From Faucicola sp048551375 (lineage in GTDB: Bacteria > Pseudomonadota > Gammaproteobacteria > Pseudomonadales > Moraxellaceae): 64,000 nucleotides of DNA. Made by a program: the position numbers and the translations under genes. Numbering within the stretch: the stretch's first letter is position 1; each line of letters opens with the position of its first letter. Below, piece by piece: positions 1 through 9,178 of the stretch. The notes under the pieces were generated by a model. It saw only the letters and a list, made by a program, of their open reading frames with translations. It did no database searches and was not told where the DNA came from. The DNA lies in assembly GCF_048551375.1 (NCBI RefSeq), contig NZ_JBLYZJ010000012.1:3981-67980 (forward strand), in the 5' to 3' direction.

Positions 1-1616
1 GCAGGGGTGTCATTGGCAAGTGACAGCAGTTGTAACTGGTCTTTTTCTTGCTGTTGTTGCTCGGTTAGGCTGAATTTTTCTTTGCCATGATTGGGTTTAT
101 CATAGCCTTGCTCTTCACGCTGACGGCGACGTTCTCGGCGATTTTTTGGCGGTGTATTACCTGCAAAATCAGCTTGAGCGTCCGCATTGGCATGATGATT
201 GCTATGCTCAAAATTGCTATCGTCAAGAGCGTGCGAGGCTTCGCCAGTTTGGGTAAAATCGGCTTTGACAAAATTGGCAAACCGCAAACGCACGGCATTG
301 ATGTCAAAGTCGTCAATGGCTTGTTGCTGTTGCTTGTGGTTTAAGGTCTGAAACCATGCCCACCAATGCCCCATGCCATTAGTAGACTCATTGTCAAGGG
401 TCACAGGTTTGCCGAGTTCGGCTTGCAATGCCTTGTTGCGTGCTTCGACCTGCTCACGCAACATCAAAAAGTCAAAACCTGCTCTAAAGCGAGGATTTTC
501 AAACAATTTTTGGATATTTTTCTTGCGAGGTTCGGCAAGGCGTGACTGCATGAGCCAAATATCTTTGATAAATTGCTCGGCAAACTTCGGCATGGCGGTA
601 TGTTGGCGTTGCTTGTCCATCACCTTATTGGCGGATTGGCTTTGGGCTTCGACAAATGGGGTATTTTTCTTGAATTTTTCTAATAAATACAAGTAGTTTT
701 CCCACAATAATGACGCATAAAAAAACGCAGGATTGATACTTTTACCTTGATTAATGCGTTTGTCAGTATTGAGCGTGACTTGCTCAATCAGCGGTGTCAA
801 TTTGGGTGGGTAAAACAACAAATGTTCAAATGCTTGATAATCAAACAACAAGGGCAATAGCGGAATCAGATAGCCACCTGTAAACATTTTTTGTGTTTCA
901 TCGTACAGACGATGGGGCGATACTTGGGCAAGTAAAGACCAGTTTTGCGGATTAAATTGTTGTTCTAAGGCAGGCTCAAATTCAAAGCCCAATTTTGCCT
1001 TAAAGCGTAACGCACGAAGCAAGCGGACTGGGTCTTCTTCGATACGTTTTTGGGTATCGCCCAGTAAGCGAATGGTGCGGTTTGCCACGTCATCAAGCCC
1101 ACCGCAGAAGTCATACACAAAACCTTCATGCGGTTGGTAATACAGGGCATTAATCGAGAAATCACGGCGTACCACATCTTGAAAAATATCGCCCCATACA
1201 TTGTCACGCACAATCATCCCATCTGAGGTGGTATGGTTGCTGTCTTTGGGTGGGGCTCGAAAGGTCGCTACTTCAATCATGTCACGCCCAGAGTATACAT
1301 GGCAGAGCTGAAAGCGTTTGCCAATGATACGGCAACGCTTGCCAAATACGTCTTTGACTTGGTTTGGCGTGGCGTTGGTGACGGCATCGAAATCTTTGGG
1401 CTGTAAGCCGAGTAGCGAGTCACGCACCCCACCGCCCACGATATAGGCTTCGAAACCTGCATCGGTTAGCGTGGCGATGACTTCCTTGATGGAGTTGGGC
1501 AAGTCAGCTTTATTTAAGCCGAGGTGTTTGGCATCACGGCGTGCGGATTTGCGGTCAAGTTGGCAGGTCATTGCGGATGGGGTGGGACTTAGGTACTTTT
1601 TGGTTTTTTTTGCCAT
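1..1616 (-). CDS. pcnB: Poly(A) polymerase I, C-terminus cut by window edge
   Basis: Adds 3' poly(A) tails to RNA, marking transcripts for decay. The reading frame is open from the ATG at 1616 to the window edge, about 538 codons. The N-terminal nucleotidyltransferase domain shows VGGGVRDSLLG followed by DFDAVTNATP (the DxD metal-binding pair) near residues 55-80, and RRDFSINAL further on. These are class II polymerase/CCA-adding family signatures. The tail is basic and Gln/Glu-rich (PPKNRRERRQREEQG), which is typical of PcnB rather than CCA-adding enzymes. The start is preceded by GAAGAGAC. The gene is partial because its stop lies outside the window. A CCA-adding enzyme is the alternative, but the basic tail argues against it. 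Confidence 0.9.
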   Translation of the reverse strand, partial: MAKKTKKYLSPTPSAMTCQLDRKSARRDAKHLGLNKADLPNSIKEVIATLTDAGFEAYIVGGGVRDSLLGLQPKDFDAVTNATPNQVKDVFGKRCRIIGKRFQLCHVYSGRDMIEVATFRAPPKDSNHTTSDGMIVRDNVWGDIFQDVVRRDFSINALYYQPHEGFVYDFCGGLDDVANRTIRLLGDTQKRIEEDPVRLLRALRFKAKLGFEFEPALEQQFNPQNWSLLAQVSPHRLYDETQKMFTGGYLIPLLPLLFDYQAFEHLLFYPPKLTPLIEQVTLNTDKRINQGKSINPAFFYASLLWENYLYLLEKFKKNTPFVEAQSQSANKVMDKQRQHTAMPKFAEQFIKDIWLMQSRLAEPRKKNIQKLFENPRFRAGFDFLMLREQVEARNKALQAELGKPVTLDNESTNGMGHWWAWFQTLNHKQQQQAIDDFDINAVRLRFANFVKADFTQTGEASHALDDSNFEHSNHHANADAQADFAGNTPPKNRRERRRQREEQGYDKPNHGKEKFSLTEQQQQEKDQLQLLSLANDTP

Positions 1617-1721
1617 GTGTCTCTTCGTCAAAGGGGTGCTGAAAATAGGGGTAAAAATAAAAATATAATTAGGCGATAGTGTAGCAAATTTCTGACAGTT
1701 TGGGGGAGGCTTTGGGTCAAT

Positions 1722-2099
1722 TTATCGTAAGGTTATCCGATTTTTGTTTTTTTGGACAGTGGCTGTGCCAATGCCTTTGACTTTATCAAGGTCGTCAATT
1801 GTGGCAAAGGGGGCAATCATTTCTCGATATAGGATGATGTCTTGGGCTTTTTTTGCCCCAATGCCATCCAGTTGGGTGAGTTCTGCTTCGCTGGCGGTGT
1901 TGATGTTGATGAGTTGGGGTAAAGTAGGGGATGCGTTGTTGGGTAAAGTTGGATTGGTGGTTAAAGTGGTAGAGGGGGTGGGATTTTTGATGGCTAAATA
2001 GGCTTGTTCAGCGGTTAAGTTGGGGGTGCAAATGGGCGTGGCGTGGGTGACAGTGCATACGCCAATGAACATTAATAAAAGAAATTTTAGATTTATCAT
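1722..2099 (-). CDS. ComEA-like helix-hairpin-helix DNA-binding protein
   Basis: A 125-residue secreted protein. It has a hydrophobic signal peptide (residues 1-20, cut near THA), a Pro/Thr/Asn-rich linker, then a helix-hairpin-helix pair near residues 60-125 (LININTASEAELTQLDGIGAKKAQDII and DLDKVKGIGTATV). The two hairpins G-I-G-A and G-I-G-T are the DNA backbone contacts typical of ComEA. In this family the protein binds incoming DNA in the periplasm during natural transformation, which is common in Moraxellaceae. No other competence gene is adjacent, so the role in uptake is inferred from the family. Confidence 0.85.
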   Translation of the reverse strand: MINLKFLLLMFIGVCTVTHATPICTPNLTAEQAYLAIKNPTPSTTLTTNPTLPNNASPTLPQLININTASEAELTQLDGIGAKKAQDIILYREMIAPFATIDDLDKVKGIGTATVQKNKNRITLR

Positions 2100-2170
2100 A
2101 AATTCCCCTCAACGACTAAAGAAAACCTACCATCCAGAATTATGTCATCACTTAGAATTTTTCGTCTAGC

Positions 2171-2548
2171 TTATCTTTTTACTACAAAATCTTCCTTTTT
2201 TGAAACCAGTTTTCTTAAATTATTTAATTTTCGGTGATTTCTTGCGGTAAACGCAATTTCTACACCATCCTCAAGTTTGTCATAAATTGGCAAAACTTCC
2301 GTCACTCCTTCAAAAACCCATTGCACTTGCTTTTGTTCGACATTGGTGTAAATTGCTTGTTGAGATAAGCCAATTTCCACTGTTTTATCAAAAGCTTGCT
2401 CAATAGAATTGGCTTGGATTAACACGGTATTTTCTCATGAACCAAAGCGAGATTCCAAGTCCTCATTTATCGGATTGCCAACTTCGCAAAACCGAATTAG
2501 GTAGCTACAATAATACCAACCAATAGGGGAAATATTTGAATCGCTCAT
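2171..2548 (-). pseudogene. DUF4288-family gene interrupted by an in-frame TGA
   Basis: Read from the ATG at 2548, one frame runs to the stop at 2171 with a single internal TGA at 2437-2435. The upstream half gives MSDSNISPIGWYYCSYLIRF and ends ...ESRFGS. The downstream half continues ENTVLIQANSIEQAFDKT. The join has the layout of a DUF4288 domain (an initial W-Y-x-x-x-y-L-x strand, then a v-L-I-x-A-x-s-x-e-x-A-f segment), and the TGA sits where a TGG tryptophan codon would read naturally. The 84-residue frame starting at a GTG at 2425 is therefore probably only the 3' part of a longer gene. A functional short product from that GTG cannot be excluded. Function of the family is unknown. Confidence 0.7.
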
Positions 2549-2554
2549 AACCAA

Positions 2555-4438
2555 TTACACCCCAATATCCGCCAAATCCCCTTTTTGCTCCAGCCACACT
2601 TTACGGTCAGCCGAGCGTTTTTTGGCAAGGAGCATATCCATCACCCCATCGGTATGGTAGCTGTCATCCAACTCTAACTGCACCAATCTGCGAGTATCTG
2701 GGTGCATGGTCGTTTCACGCAGTTGCTCGGCATCCATCTCCCCCAACCCTTTAAAGCGAGTGATTTGGGCTTTTTTGCCTTTGGCTTTTTTCAAAATCGC
2801 ATCAAGCTCGTCATTATCAAGGGCATATTCGACATCTTTGCCAATATCAATGCGGTACAAAGGTGGCATGGCAACGTACAAATGTCCTGCCTCGACCACG
2901 GCTTTAAAGTGTTTGACAAACAACGCACACAGCAAGGTCGCAATGTGCAAACCGTCCGAATCCGCATCCGCCAAGATACAGATTTTGTCGTAGCGTAACT
3001 CGCTCAAATCATCCGAATCTGGGTCAACGCCAATCGCAATGGCGATATTATGAATCTCCTCGCTTGCCAAAACGGTATCGGGTGACACCTCCCAAGTGTT
3101 GAGAATCTTACCACGCAACGGCATAATCGCTTGAAAATGACGGTCACGGGCTTGCTTGGCAGAACCACCTGCCGAGTCACCCTCAACCAAAAATAACTCC
3201 GCCCCATCTCGCAAATCGCCACGACAATCCGCCAACTTACCGGGTAAGGCAGGACCTTGGGTAATTTTTTTACGCTCGACTTTTTTGGCAGATTTGAGGC
3301 GTTTGCCTGCTTTGTTAATGGCGATTTCGGCAATTTGTTTGGCGATATCCGAGTTTTGATTTAGCCATAGGCTAAAGCCATCTTTGGCAAAGGCTTGCAC
3401 CACCGCCACCGCTTCACGACTCGATAGCCGTTCTTTGGTCTGTCCGCTAAATTGTGGCTCGGAAAACTTGAGCGACAAGATATAATTCACCCCATCCCAC
3501 ACATCATCAGCGGTGAGTTTGACATTGCGTGGCAATAGGTTGTGCAGTTCGCAAAATTCCTTTAACGCCTCGGTAATGCCAGTCCGCAAGCCGTTAACAT
3601 GCGTACCGCCTTGAGCGGTGGGAATCAGATTGACGTAGCTTTCTTGCACAGGCGTACCGCCCTCGGTCAGCCAACAAATCGCAAAACTCAAGCCTGCTCG
3701 CTCGCCTTTTTTGGCATCGTAATTAAACACAAACGGCTGTTCTGGCAAGGTGATTTCGTCCGCCAACTGCTCGGTGAGGTATTGCGACAGCCCATCGGTA
3801 AATTGCCAAACGTCCTTTTCACCGTCAATTTCATTGATAAAAGTAATCAGCAAGCCTGCTGATAACACGGCTTTGGCTTTAAGGTGGTGTTTGAGTTGTT
3901 TTAGGTTAAATTTTGGCGTGTCGAAGTATTTTTCATTCGTCCAAAACCGCACCAATGTACCACGTTTGCGTTTGAGTGGGCTTGGGGCGACTGATAGCGG
4001 AGCGACCGCTTCGCCATCGGCAAATTGCATCTCAAACTGTTCGCCATCACGCCACACGGTGACTTCGACTTTGTGCGACAGGGCATTGACCACCGAAATC
4101 CCCACGCCATGCAGTCCGCCCGATACTTGGTAGTTATCGGTGGAGAATTTACCGCCTGCGTGTAGGCGTGTGAGAATCAGCTCAATGCCCGATTGGTTAA
4201 ACTCTGGGTGAATGTCGGTGGGCATCCCTCGTCCGTCATCTTCGACCGATAGTGAGCCGTCCGTGTGTAAGGTGACGGTAATGGTCTTGGCGTGTCCTGC
4301 AAGGGCTTCATCGACTGAGTTGTCGATGACTTCTTGGGCGAGGTGGTTGGGTCGGGTGGTGTCGGTGTACATTCCGGGGCGACGGCGGACGGGTTCAAGA
4401 CCTTCTAATACTTCTAAACTTTGACTGGTGTATGACAT
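2555..4438 (-). CDS. parE: DNA topoisomerase IV subunit B
   Basis: ATPase subunit of topoisomerase IV, which unlinks replicated chromosomes. Its 627 residues match the E. coli protein (about 630). It has an N-terminal GHKL ATPase domain (VDEALAGHAK, DDGRGMPT, GLHGVGISVVNALS), a transducer domain, a TOPRIM domain with EGDSAGGSAKQARDR near residue 415 and PLRGKILNTWE, and the DADSDGLHI metal-binding motif. The start ATG follows AGGAAC. TOPRIM wording with the short C-terminus fits ParE rather than GyrB, which carries an extra insert in many gammaproteobacteria. The partner parC is not in the window. Confidence 0.97.
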   Translation of the reverse strand: MSYTSQSLEVLEGLEPVRRRPGMYTDTTRPNHLAQEVIDNSVDEALAGHAKTITVTLHTDGSLSVEDDGRGMPTDIHPEFNQSGIELILTRLHAGGKFSTDNYQVSGGLHGVGISVVNALSHKVEVTVWRDGEQFEMQFADGEAVAPLSVAPSPLKRKRGTLVRFWTNEKYFDTPKFNLKQLKHHLKAKAVLSAGLLITFINEIDGEKDVWQFTDGLSQYLTEQLADEITLPEQPFVFNYDAKKGERAGLSFAICWLTEGGTPVQESYVNLIPTAQGGTHVNGLRTGITEALKEFCELHNLLPRNVKLTADDVWDGVNYILSLKFSEPQFSGQTKERLSSREAVAVVQAFAKDGFSLWLNQNSDIAKQIAEIAINKAGKRLKSAKKVERKKITQGPALPGKLADCRGDLRDGAELFLVEGDSAGGSAKQARDRHFQAIMPLRGKILNTWEVSPDTVLASEEIHNIAIAIGVDPDSDDLSELRYDKICILADADSDGLHIATLLCALFVKHFKAVVEAGHLYVAMPPLYRIDIGKDVEYALDNDELDAILKKAKGKKAQITRFKGLGEMDAEQLRETTMHPDTRRLVQLELDDSYHTDGVMDMLLAKKRSADRKVWLEQKGDLADIGV

Positions 4439-4473
4439 GGTGTTCCTAATTTTTGTCTAAATCATTTGTAAAA

Positions 4474-4764
4474 CTAATAAGTGTTAAAACTGGTTATATA
4501 AAAAACCCATAAAAAGAATAGTGTTGGAAAAAACCAAATAATAGCAAAAATAACGGCTAATATAATTGCGATTAACTGACGTTTAAATAAGCGATAAAAA
4601 GCGACAGTAAAAAAGGGCAATGTAGTTAAGCTATAGAAAATTATAAAGATTATTTCATCAAATCCTGTACTCATAAACAGGAAAAAGATTGATGAAAGTA
4701 AAGATAGTGAGCAACCAATTAACAATAATTTAATTGCAGATTTGTTTATATTGTTAAATTTCAT
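4474..4764 (-). CDS. Small multi-pass membrane protein, unknown function
   Basis: I do not recognise a family. The product is 96 residues with three hydrophobic stretches and an IIWFFPTLFFLW segment near the end, so it is probably an inner-membrane protein. The ATG at 4764 is preferred because GAAAG lies just upstream and because a longer version would overlap the end of the upstream membrane-protein gene. The two genes are on the same strand with a 43-bp gap and are AT-richer than parE, so they may be co-transcribed and co-acquired. Confidence 0.55.
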   Translation of the reverse strand: MKFNNINKSAIKLLLIGCSLSLLSSIFFLFMSTGFDEIIFIIFYSLTTLPFFTVAFYRLFKRQLIAIILAVIFAIIWFFPTLFFLWVFYITSFNTY

Positions 4765-4807
4765 AAACAGACTTTCTTTCACGTATGTTAAATACCCAAG
4801 TTTTACT

Positions 4808-5866
4808 CTAAATATCTTTGCCCAATTCACGAATTTCACTCGGTAGCATATTGACCGATGTTCTTACTAATGGGGACTTATATTTATCATTTTCTAGCGT
4901 AAATGCTTGTTGATACAGTATATTTTTGCTCAAATCATAAAGTGTATATACATAAAGATTATTCTTTGGTTGAGTGACTTTTAACTGATAAGTCGGTTTG
5001 GCAATAACATCAACTTTCGGAATCTCTATAAACTCAATATTTGCCGAAGAGTTATCTTCTGATTTGTGTGCCACTTCCCAATATTTGCCATTTTGCCAAA
5101 ATGTATAAGGATACAAAAACTCATTGTCCTTAAAAGTTTTTGGCACATCTGTTTCAAAAATAACCTCAACGGTTGCTTCTGATGCTAGTTGATGACGAAT
5201 GGGTATATAAGGATAATTCGTTAAATGAGCTTTCGTAAAGGCAATTTCAACGTATGAAAATTTTGCATCATAGTCACCTTGTGGGGCAAAAAACGTTTCA
5301 TACTCCCATTGATTGGTATGTTGTCTTTGCCAATACCCATAAAATCCCACACCAACCACCAAAATCATCAACATACTAAGTAAAATATAACTCACTTTTT
5401 TTGAAATTTTATGGTGTTGTAACAGCATCGCAATGCCCATTAAAAATTGGCTAACCAATAAAATGATAGCCCCCCAACCCCATGACGTGATAAGTGTTAT
5501 ACCGCCATTTTCATTCTTTAACATAGGCACATCAATGAAAAAATCATATATCAATAATGTGCCAAGTATCATCATCAAAATGACTGAAATACTCGGATTT
5601 CTTTTAATAATTAAGAACTTAAACTGTGCATAAATATAAAAAAGATTGGAGTAAACCGTCCACCAAACCAACTTCGCCCAACCTGCAAAAATCCCCAAAA
5701 TCAGTATTAAATAACCGTTTACGCCTTCATCACTAGAAGCAAAACCTACCAAGCATAAAGAGATAACCCACAATACCAACGATATGATTGCTAAAGTTTT
5801 TGCCATTTTATCTTGAATTAGAGATTGTTTGTTTGCTAGTGGTTGATTTGGTAAATGGTTATTCAT
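4808..5866 (-). CDS. Multi-pass membrane protein with C-terminal soluble domain, unknown
   Basis: No family recognised. The first 180 residues hold about five hydrophobic helices (for example LAIISLVLWVISLCLVGF and ISVILMMILGTLLIYDFF). The rest is a soluble, beta-rich region with several Tyr/Phe and aromatic turns that probably faces the periplasm. The ATG at 5866 has AAGGA seven bases upstream. An alternative start at 5929 would add 21 charged residues but has no ribosome-binding site. Downstream is a second small membrane protein on the same strand, suggesting a two-gene unit. Confidence 0.6.
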   Translation of the reverse strand: MNNHLPNQPLANKQSLIQDKMAKTLAIISLVLWVISLCLVGFASSDEGVNGYLILILGIFAGWAKLVWWTVYSNLFYIYAQFKFLIIKRNPSISVILMMILGTLLIYDFFIDVPMLKNENGGITLITSWGWGAIILLVSQFLMGIAMLLQHHKISKKVSYILLSMLMILVVGVGFYGYWQRQHTNQWEYETFFAPQGDYDAKFSYVEIAFTKAHLTNYPYIPIRHQLASEATVEVIFETDVPKTFKDNEFLYPYTFWQNGKYWEVAHKSEDNSSANIEFIEIPKVDVIAKPTYQLKVTQPKNNLYVYTLYDLSKNILYQQAFTLENDKYKSPLVRTSVNMLPSEIRELGKDI

Positions 5867-5981
5867 TGCAAATCCTTTGAGTTTTTTGTAGGCTTGGTAT
5901 TTTTCGTCATCACTCACATTGTTCATCAAAAATCATTAACCAATTTTCTAACTGAACTGCCATTTCTACCATAATTTTTAA

Positions 5982-6046
5982 ATTCCGCAGACACTGTCTG
6001 CGTAATTGGTACAATTTTCAAATTCACTAGACAGTGTCTAGCGAAT
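5982..6046. repeat. Doublet of 25-bp near-palindromes (REP-like)
   Basis: Two 25-bp near-palindromes lie at 5982-6006 and 6022-6046. The first has a 17-bp perfect core (CGCAGACACTGTCTGCG) and the second a 15-bp perfect core (CTAGACAGTGTCTAG). The second, read on the opposite strand, matches the first (shared ATTC..AGACACTGTCT), so the pair is an inverted doublet 15 bp apart. It lies between two same-strand genes. Confidence 0.7.
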
Positions 6047-6052
6047 CTCCAC

Positions 6053-6667
6053 TTATTTTAACATCGGCAACCCAAACAAAAACTGCACCACTTGCGGTAA
6101 TTTGGTTTCAAAATCACTCATACGATGGTCGCCACCTTCCTCAATAATCAAATGGCTTTGATTATCTTTTTGACTAAAAAAATCCACCGCTTTTTGATAA
6201 TCCAACAACTCATCACCCTTTTTAACAATCACCAATAACCGCTCTGGATAACTGGCTTGCGTGGGGCAATGCTCCACCAACCATTCAATATCTTTTTTAG
6301 TAATCGCCCAACCATCTGGCGTGGTATGCCCCACATAATCCTCCGCTAGGCTATCAAAATCTTCGCCAAAAAATCGCTTCAAGCTTTCGCCAGACTGCAC
6401 GCTAGGGTTGAGCAATACCGCTTTTTTGCCCGTCATATTACTCAAGATAGTGGCATAAAATCCGCCCAACGAACTGCCGACTAGCCCAGTATCAGCATTG
6501 GTGGCGATAATGGCTTTGATACGCTCAATCGCAAGCTGTGGCGAGCAGTTCAGGTCAGGGACGACCACTTCGATTTGGGGAAAGTGTTTGGCACAAAAGG
6601 TGCGAAGTTGGTTGGCTTTTGAGGCATTGGCGTTGCTATCTAGCCCATGAATATAGACGATTTGCAT
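6053..6667 (-). CDS. YqiA/YcfP-family alpha/beta hydrolase
   Basis: A 204-residue cytoplasmic esterase-like protein. It starts with the family's MQIVYIHGLDSN motif (oxyanion-loop HG). The nucleophile elbow GSSLGGFYA is near residue 85 and the catalytic His is in GGDHRM near residue 183. YqiA of E. coli is a small esterase usually found next to parE. Here parE lies about 1.6 kb downstream on the same strand, with the two membrane-protein genes and the repeat doublet in between. The physiological substrate is unknown. Confidence 0.8.
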   Translation of the reverse strand: MQIVYIHGLDSNANASKANQLRTFCAKHFPQIEVVVPDLNCSPQLAIERIKAIIATNADTGLVGSSLGGFYATILSNMTGKKAVLLNPSVQSGESLKRFFGEDFDSLAEDYVGHTTPDGWAITKKDIEWLVEHCPTQASYPERLLVIVKKGDELLDYQKAVDFFSQKDNQSHLIIEEGGDHRMSDFETKLPQVVQFLFGLPMLK

Positions 6668-6931
6668 GGTTTTCTCTTAAATTTGTGTTTATCAGAGTGC
6701 GGAATTTGATGGTTATCTTAGCATTGAAAATTCAAAATAGCCATGCGTGTGGGATGGCACACGTTAACGGCTGTCGTTTTATTTGTGAGGGTAGGCTTTA
6801 TAACAATCAACTTATGATGGTTCGCAGAGGGTCGAAAAAATGATAAACTGTGGTGCGGATGATTTTACAAAAACAGGCTATTCTTGACCGATATCGTCCA
6901 CTACAATACCAAAAAAACGACAGGTTGACGC

Positions 6932-7918
6932 ATGAAAGTATCTTGGTTTAAACACGTATGGCATTTTGTTTTGGCAGGAGTGGCAATATTTATTTTTGTC
7001 CTAGCCATGAAAGCGTTGTACCGTTTGACTAAGACTGTGCATGTAGAAGATGTGATATCAGCAATTGCTAGTATTCCGCCATTACACGTGTTTTTGGCAT
7101 TGGTGGTGGTGGCGTTTGGTTATTTGACATTGACGCTATATGATGTCATCGCTGTGCGTCAGTTGGGTCGAAAACTGCCTTATCCCAGTGTGGCATTGAC
7201 TTCGTTTACCGCTTATGCGATTAGCCATACCGTGGGGGCGAATTTGGTGACGGCAACAGGCGTGCGTTATCGCCATTATTCCCAAGCCAATTTGACCCAT
7301 AATGAAATTGCCAATATTGTGTTGATGGTATCGATGGCATTCACCTTTGGGATTAGCACATTAATTGGTATTTCGTTGACTTCCCATCCAGAAATTACCT
7401 TACAGCTTTTATCACAGTTGGATAAGTCGTTGGGGTTTTTTGATAATATTGCCTATATCCGTGGGCTTGGCATCACCTTGCTAGCCCTTATTATGGCAAC
7501 TATTCTGTATGCAGGTCGTCAAGGCAGGCACTTGCTCATCAAGGGATGGCGGTTTGACTTACCGCCTGCCAAAATTTTATTACAACAAATCGCCATTTCG
7601 ATTTTGGATTTAAGCACGGTGGCGTTGGTGTTGTATTTATTATTACCCACTTCTGAGCATATTAGCTATTGGGCGACTTTTTCGGCATTTATTCAGTCCA
7701 TGACAGTGGGGATTTTGAGTCATGTACCGGGGGGATTGGGGGTGTTTGAAGTCACCATGATTAGTGCCTTGCCCCAAGTTGACCGAACTCAAATGTTGGC
7801 TGTATTGTTGGTATTTCGCTTGATGTATTATATTTTACCGTTTTTGGTAGCATTGCTATTGTTAATGGCGTATGAAGCCTATTTGTTTTTTAATCGTAAA
7901 AACTCAAATGTTACATAG
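6932..7918 (+). CDS. UPF0104 / lysylphosphatidylglycerol-synthase-type membrane protein
   Basis: A 328-residue inner-membrane protein with about eight transmembrane helices, starting at HFVLAGVAIFIFVLAM. The family shows a characteristic SHVPGGLGVFEVTMI motif near the end of the bundle (around residue 275), also seen in MprF flippase domains and YbhN. There is no cytosolic aminoacyl-transferase domain, so lipid lysinylation is not expected. A flippase-like or lipid-transport role is only inferred from family membership. The gene stands alone. Confidence 0.75.
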   Translation: MKVSWFKHVWHFVLAGVAIFIFVLAMKALYRLTKTVHVEDVISAIASIPPLHVFLALVVVAFGYLTLTLYDVIAVRQLGRKLPYPSVALTSFTAYAISHTVGANLVTATGVRYRHYSQANLTHNEIANIVLMVSMAFTFGISTLIGISLTSHPEITLQLLSQLDKSLGFFDNIAYIRGLGITLLALIMATILYAGRQGRHLLIKGWRFDLPPAKILLQQIAISILDLSTVALVLYLLLPTSEHISYWATFSAFIQSMTVGILSHVPGGLGVFEVTMISALPQVDRTQMLAVLLVFRLMYYILPFLVALLLLMAYEAYLFFNRKNSNVT

Positions 7919-8063
7919 CTGTGATAAACCTTGAAAAAAGTTACATTTTCTAACGCTTTGAAGCATATCCCTTACAGCTTTTGCGGAAGTGGATTGTTAG
8001 GATAATGACGCACCATAGTTACTTTTTGATTGATTTTTTAAAATGAAAAACAGGAGTTATTAT

Positions 8064-8522
8064 ATGAAACGTCTAAACCTAACACTTGCTACATTAATCG
8101 CCTCATTGGGTCTAACTGTTTCTGCACAGGCGGCCGTGATGAAAAGCACTACTAACACAAAAACTGTTGAGAAAAAAGCAGTCGCTAAAAAGGCTGTATC
8201 TGATAAAGATGCTAAAAAAGAAGTAAAAGGTAAGAAAGCAGGTAAAAAAGGCAACGAAATTAACATGGATATCCCTGCTGATATCAAAATTGATGAAAAA
8301 AATGCCGTCAATCCACGTCCTTATGCCGTCACACCTGATGTACAACCAGCCACAGCCGTGGTCGTACCTGTGACATCGACTCAAGTCACTCAAACTGCAC
8401 CTGCAGTCGAAACCGTGACTGTGACACCAATTAACAAAAACACCGTACAAAAAACCATTACCACCAGCGTGCCAGTACAAATTGATACCGTGACTGTTCC
8501 TGCGGTGGTCGTAAATCCATAA
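8064..8522 (+). CDS. Secreted low-complexity Lys/Val/Thr-rich protein, unknown
   Basis: A 152-residue protein with a clear Sec signal peptide (MKRLNLTLATLIASLGLTVS, cleavage AQA). A Lys/Ala-rich basic stretch follows (KTVEKKAVAKKAVSDK, KKEVKGKKAGKKG), then a Val/Thr/Pro-rich tail. No family is recognised. The start at 8064 has a strong AGGAG. The in-frame ATG at 8043 lacks one. The gene is followed immediately by a terminator, so it is monocistronic. The basic segment could bind nucleic acid or cell wall, but nothing in the sequence proves this. Confidence 0.65.
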   Translation: MKRLNLTLATLIASLGLTVSAQAAVMKSTTNTKTVEKKAVAKKAVSDKDAKKEVKGKKAGKKGNEINMDIPADIKIDEKNAVNPRPYAVTPDVQPATAVVVPVTSTQVTQTAPAVETVTVTPINKNTVQKTITTSVPVQIDTVTVPAVVVNP

Positions 8523-8540
8523 TTTCCATAATTAACAAAA

Positions 8541-8577
8541 AAACAGGCTAATCAAAGGGTTAGCCTGTTTTTTTGTA
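8541..8577 (+). terminator. Rho-independent terminator
   Basis: An 11-bp perfect stem, AAACAGGCTAA / TTAGCCTGTTT, with an 8-base loop and a following T run, 18 bases after the stop of the secreted protein gene. The A run on the 5' side makes it potentially bidirectional. Confidence 0.9.
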
Positions 8578-8584
8578 AAATATT

Positions 8585-8692
8585 TAATCCCCCTAAATCC
8601 CCCTTTTTTTAAAGGGGGACTTATACCCGAAAATAAGTCTATGTAAGAGGTAATAGTCGCCTCTTTTGTAAAGAGTGGGTTGGGGGAGATTA
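8585..8692. repeat. C-rich imperfect inverted-repeat element
   Basis: A 108-bp intergenic unit starting TAATCCCCCTAAATCCCCC and ending GGGTTGGGGGAGATTA. The two ends are imperfect inverted copies. The left half contains a second hairpin (CCCCCTTTTTTTAAAGGGGG). The layout is that of a small non-coding mobile repeat (MITE-like). Only one copy is in the window. Confidence 0.6.
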
Positions 8693-8731
8693 GAAGAAAG
8701 AAAAAATAGCTCTATCTAGCAAGATACTATG

Positions 8732-9178
8732 CTAAATCTTATGGGTCTTAATCTCCAAATTGGGAAAGTATTGCCGATACTGGGCGTATTTTTCTCGCCC
8801 TTGGACAATACTTGCCTCATCACTGTCAATCACCTCTAACACACGATTGGCAAGGGTGTTGACTAACGCTTGGGGTATTAGATTGATAATCACCCCATCA
8901 AATGCCTCGGCAATCGCTAAGTTATCGGTGAGTCCCACGCCCAAAAATCCTGCCTGCTGTGGGTCAGTAGCGGTGATACATTGATGCGGGATAAATGCCG
9001 TATCACTAAACGCCCATAACTGCTCATCGAGTTTTACCATTAAACTATTTTCAGCGTTATTGGGGGCGACAATCAGCACGCCCTCATCACTTTGGTTGAG
9101 GGCTTTTTGGGTCAGTTGGCAAACAAAGTCCAATAAGGGTTTTTTGCCTGTTAAAACGTAAAAGCTTAGTTGGGGCAT
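8732..9178 (-). CDS. holC: DNA polymerase III chi subunit
   Basis: Part of the clamp-loader complex, where chi links the loader to SSB. 148 residues, the usual length, beginning MPQLSFYVLTG and continuing with LDFVCQLTQKALNQ, VLIVAPN and DEQLWAFSDTAFIPH, which is the family's W-x-f-x-d-x-x-F-I-P-H motif. The ATG at 9178 overlaps the last codons of pepA by 13 bases, so the two are translationally linked. pepA-holC is a common gammaproteobacterial order. A longer frame from 9262 would run inside pepA and is not needed. Confidence 0.93.
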   Translation of the reverse strand: MPQLSFYVLTGKKPLLDFVCQLTQKALNQSDEGVLIVAPNNAENSLMVKLDEQLWAFSDTAFIPHQCITATDPQQAGFLGVGLTDNLAIAEAFDGVIINLIPQALVNTLANRVLEVIDSDEASIVQGREKYAQYRQYFPNLEIKTHKI

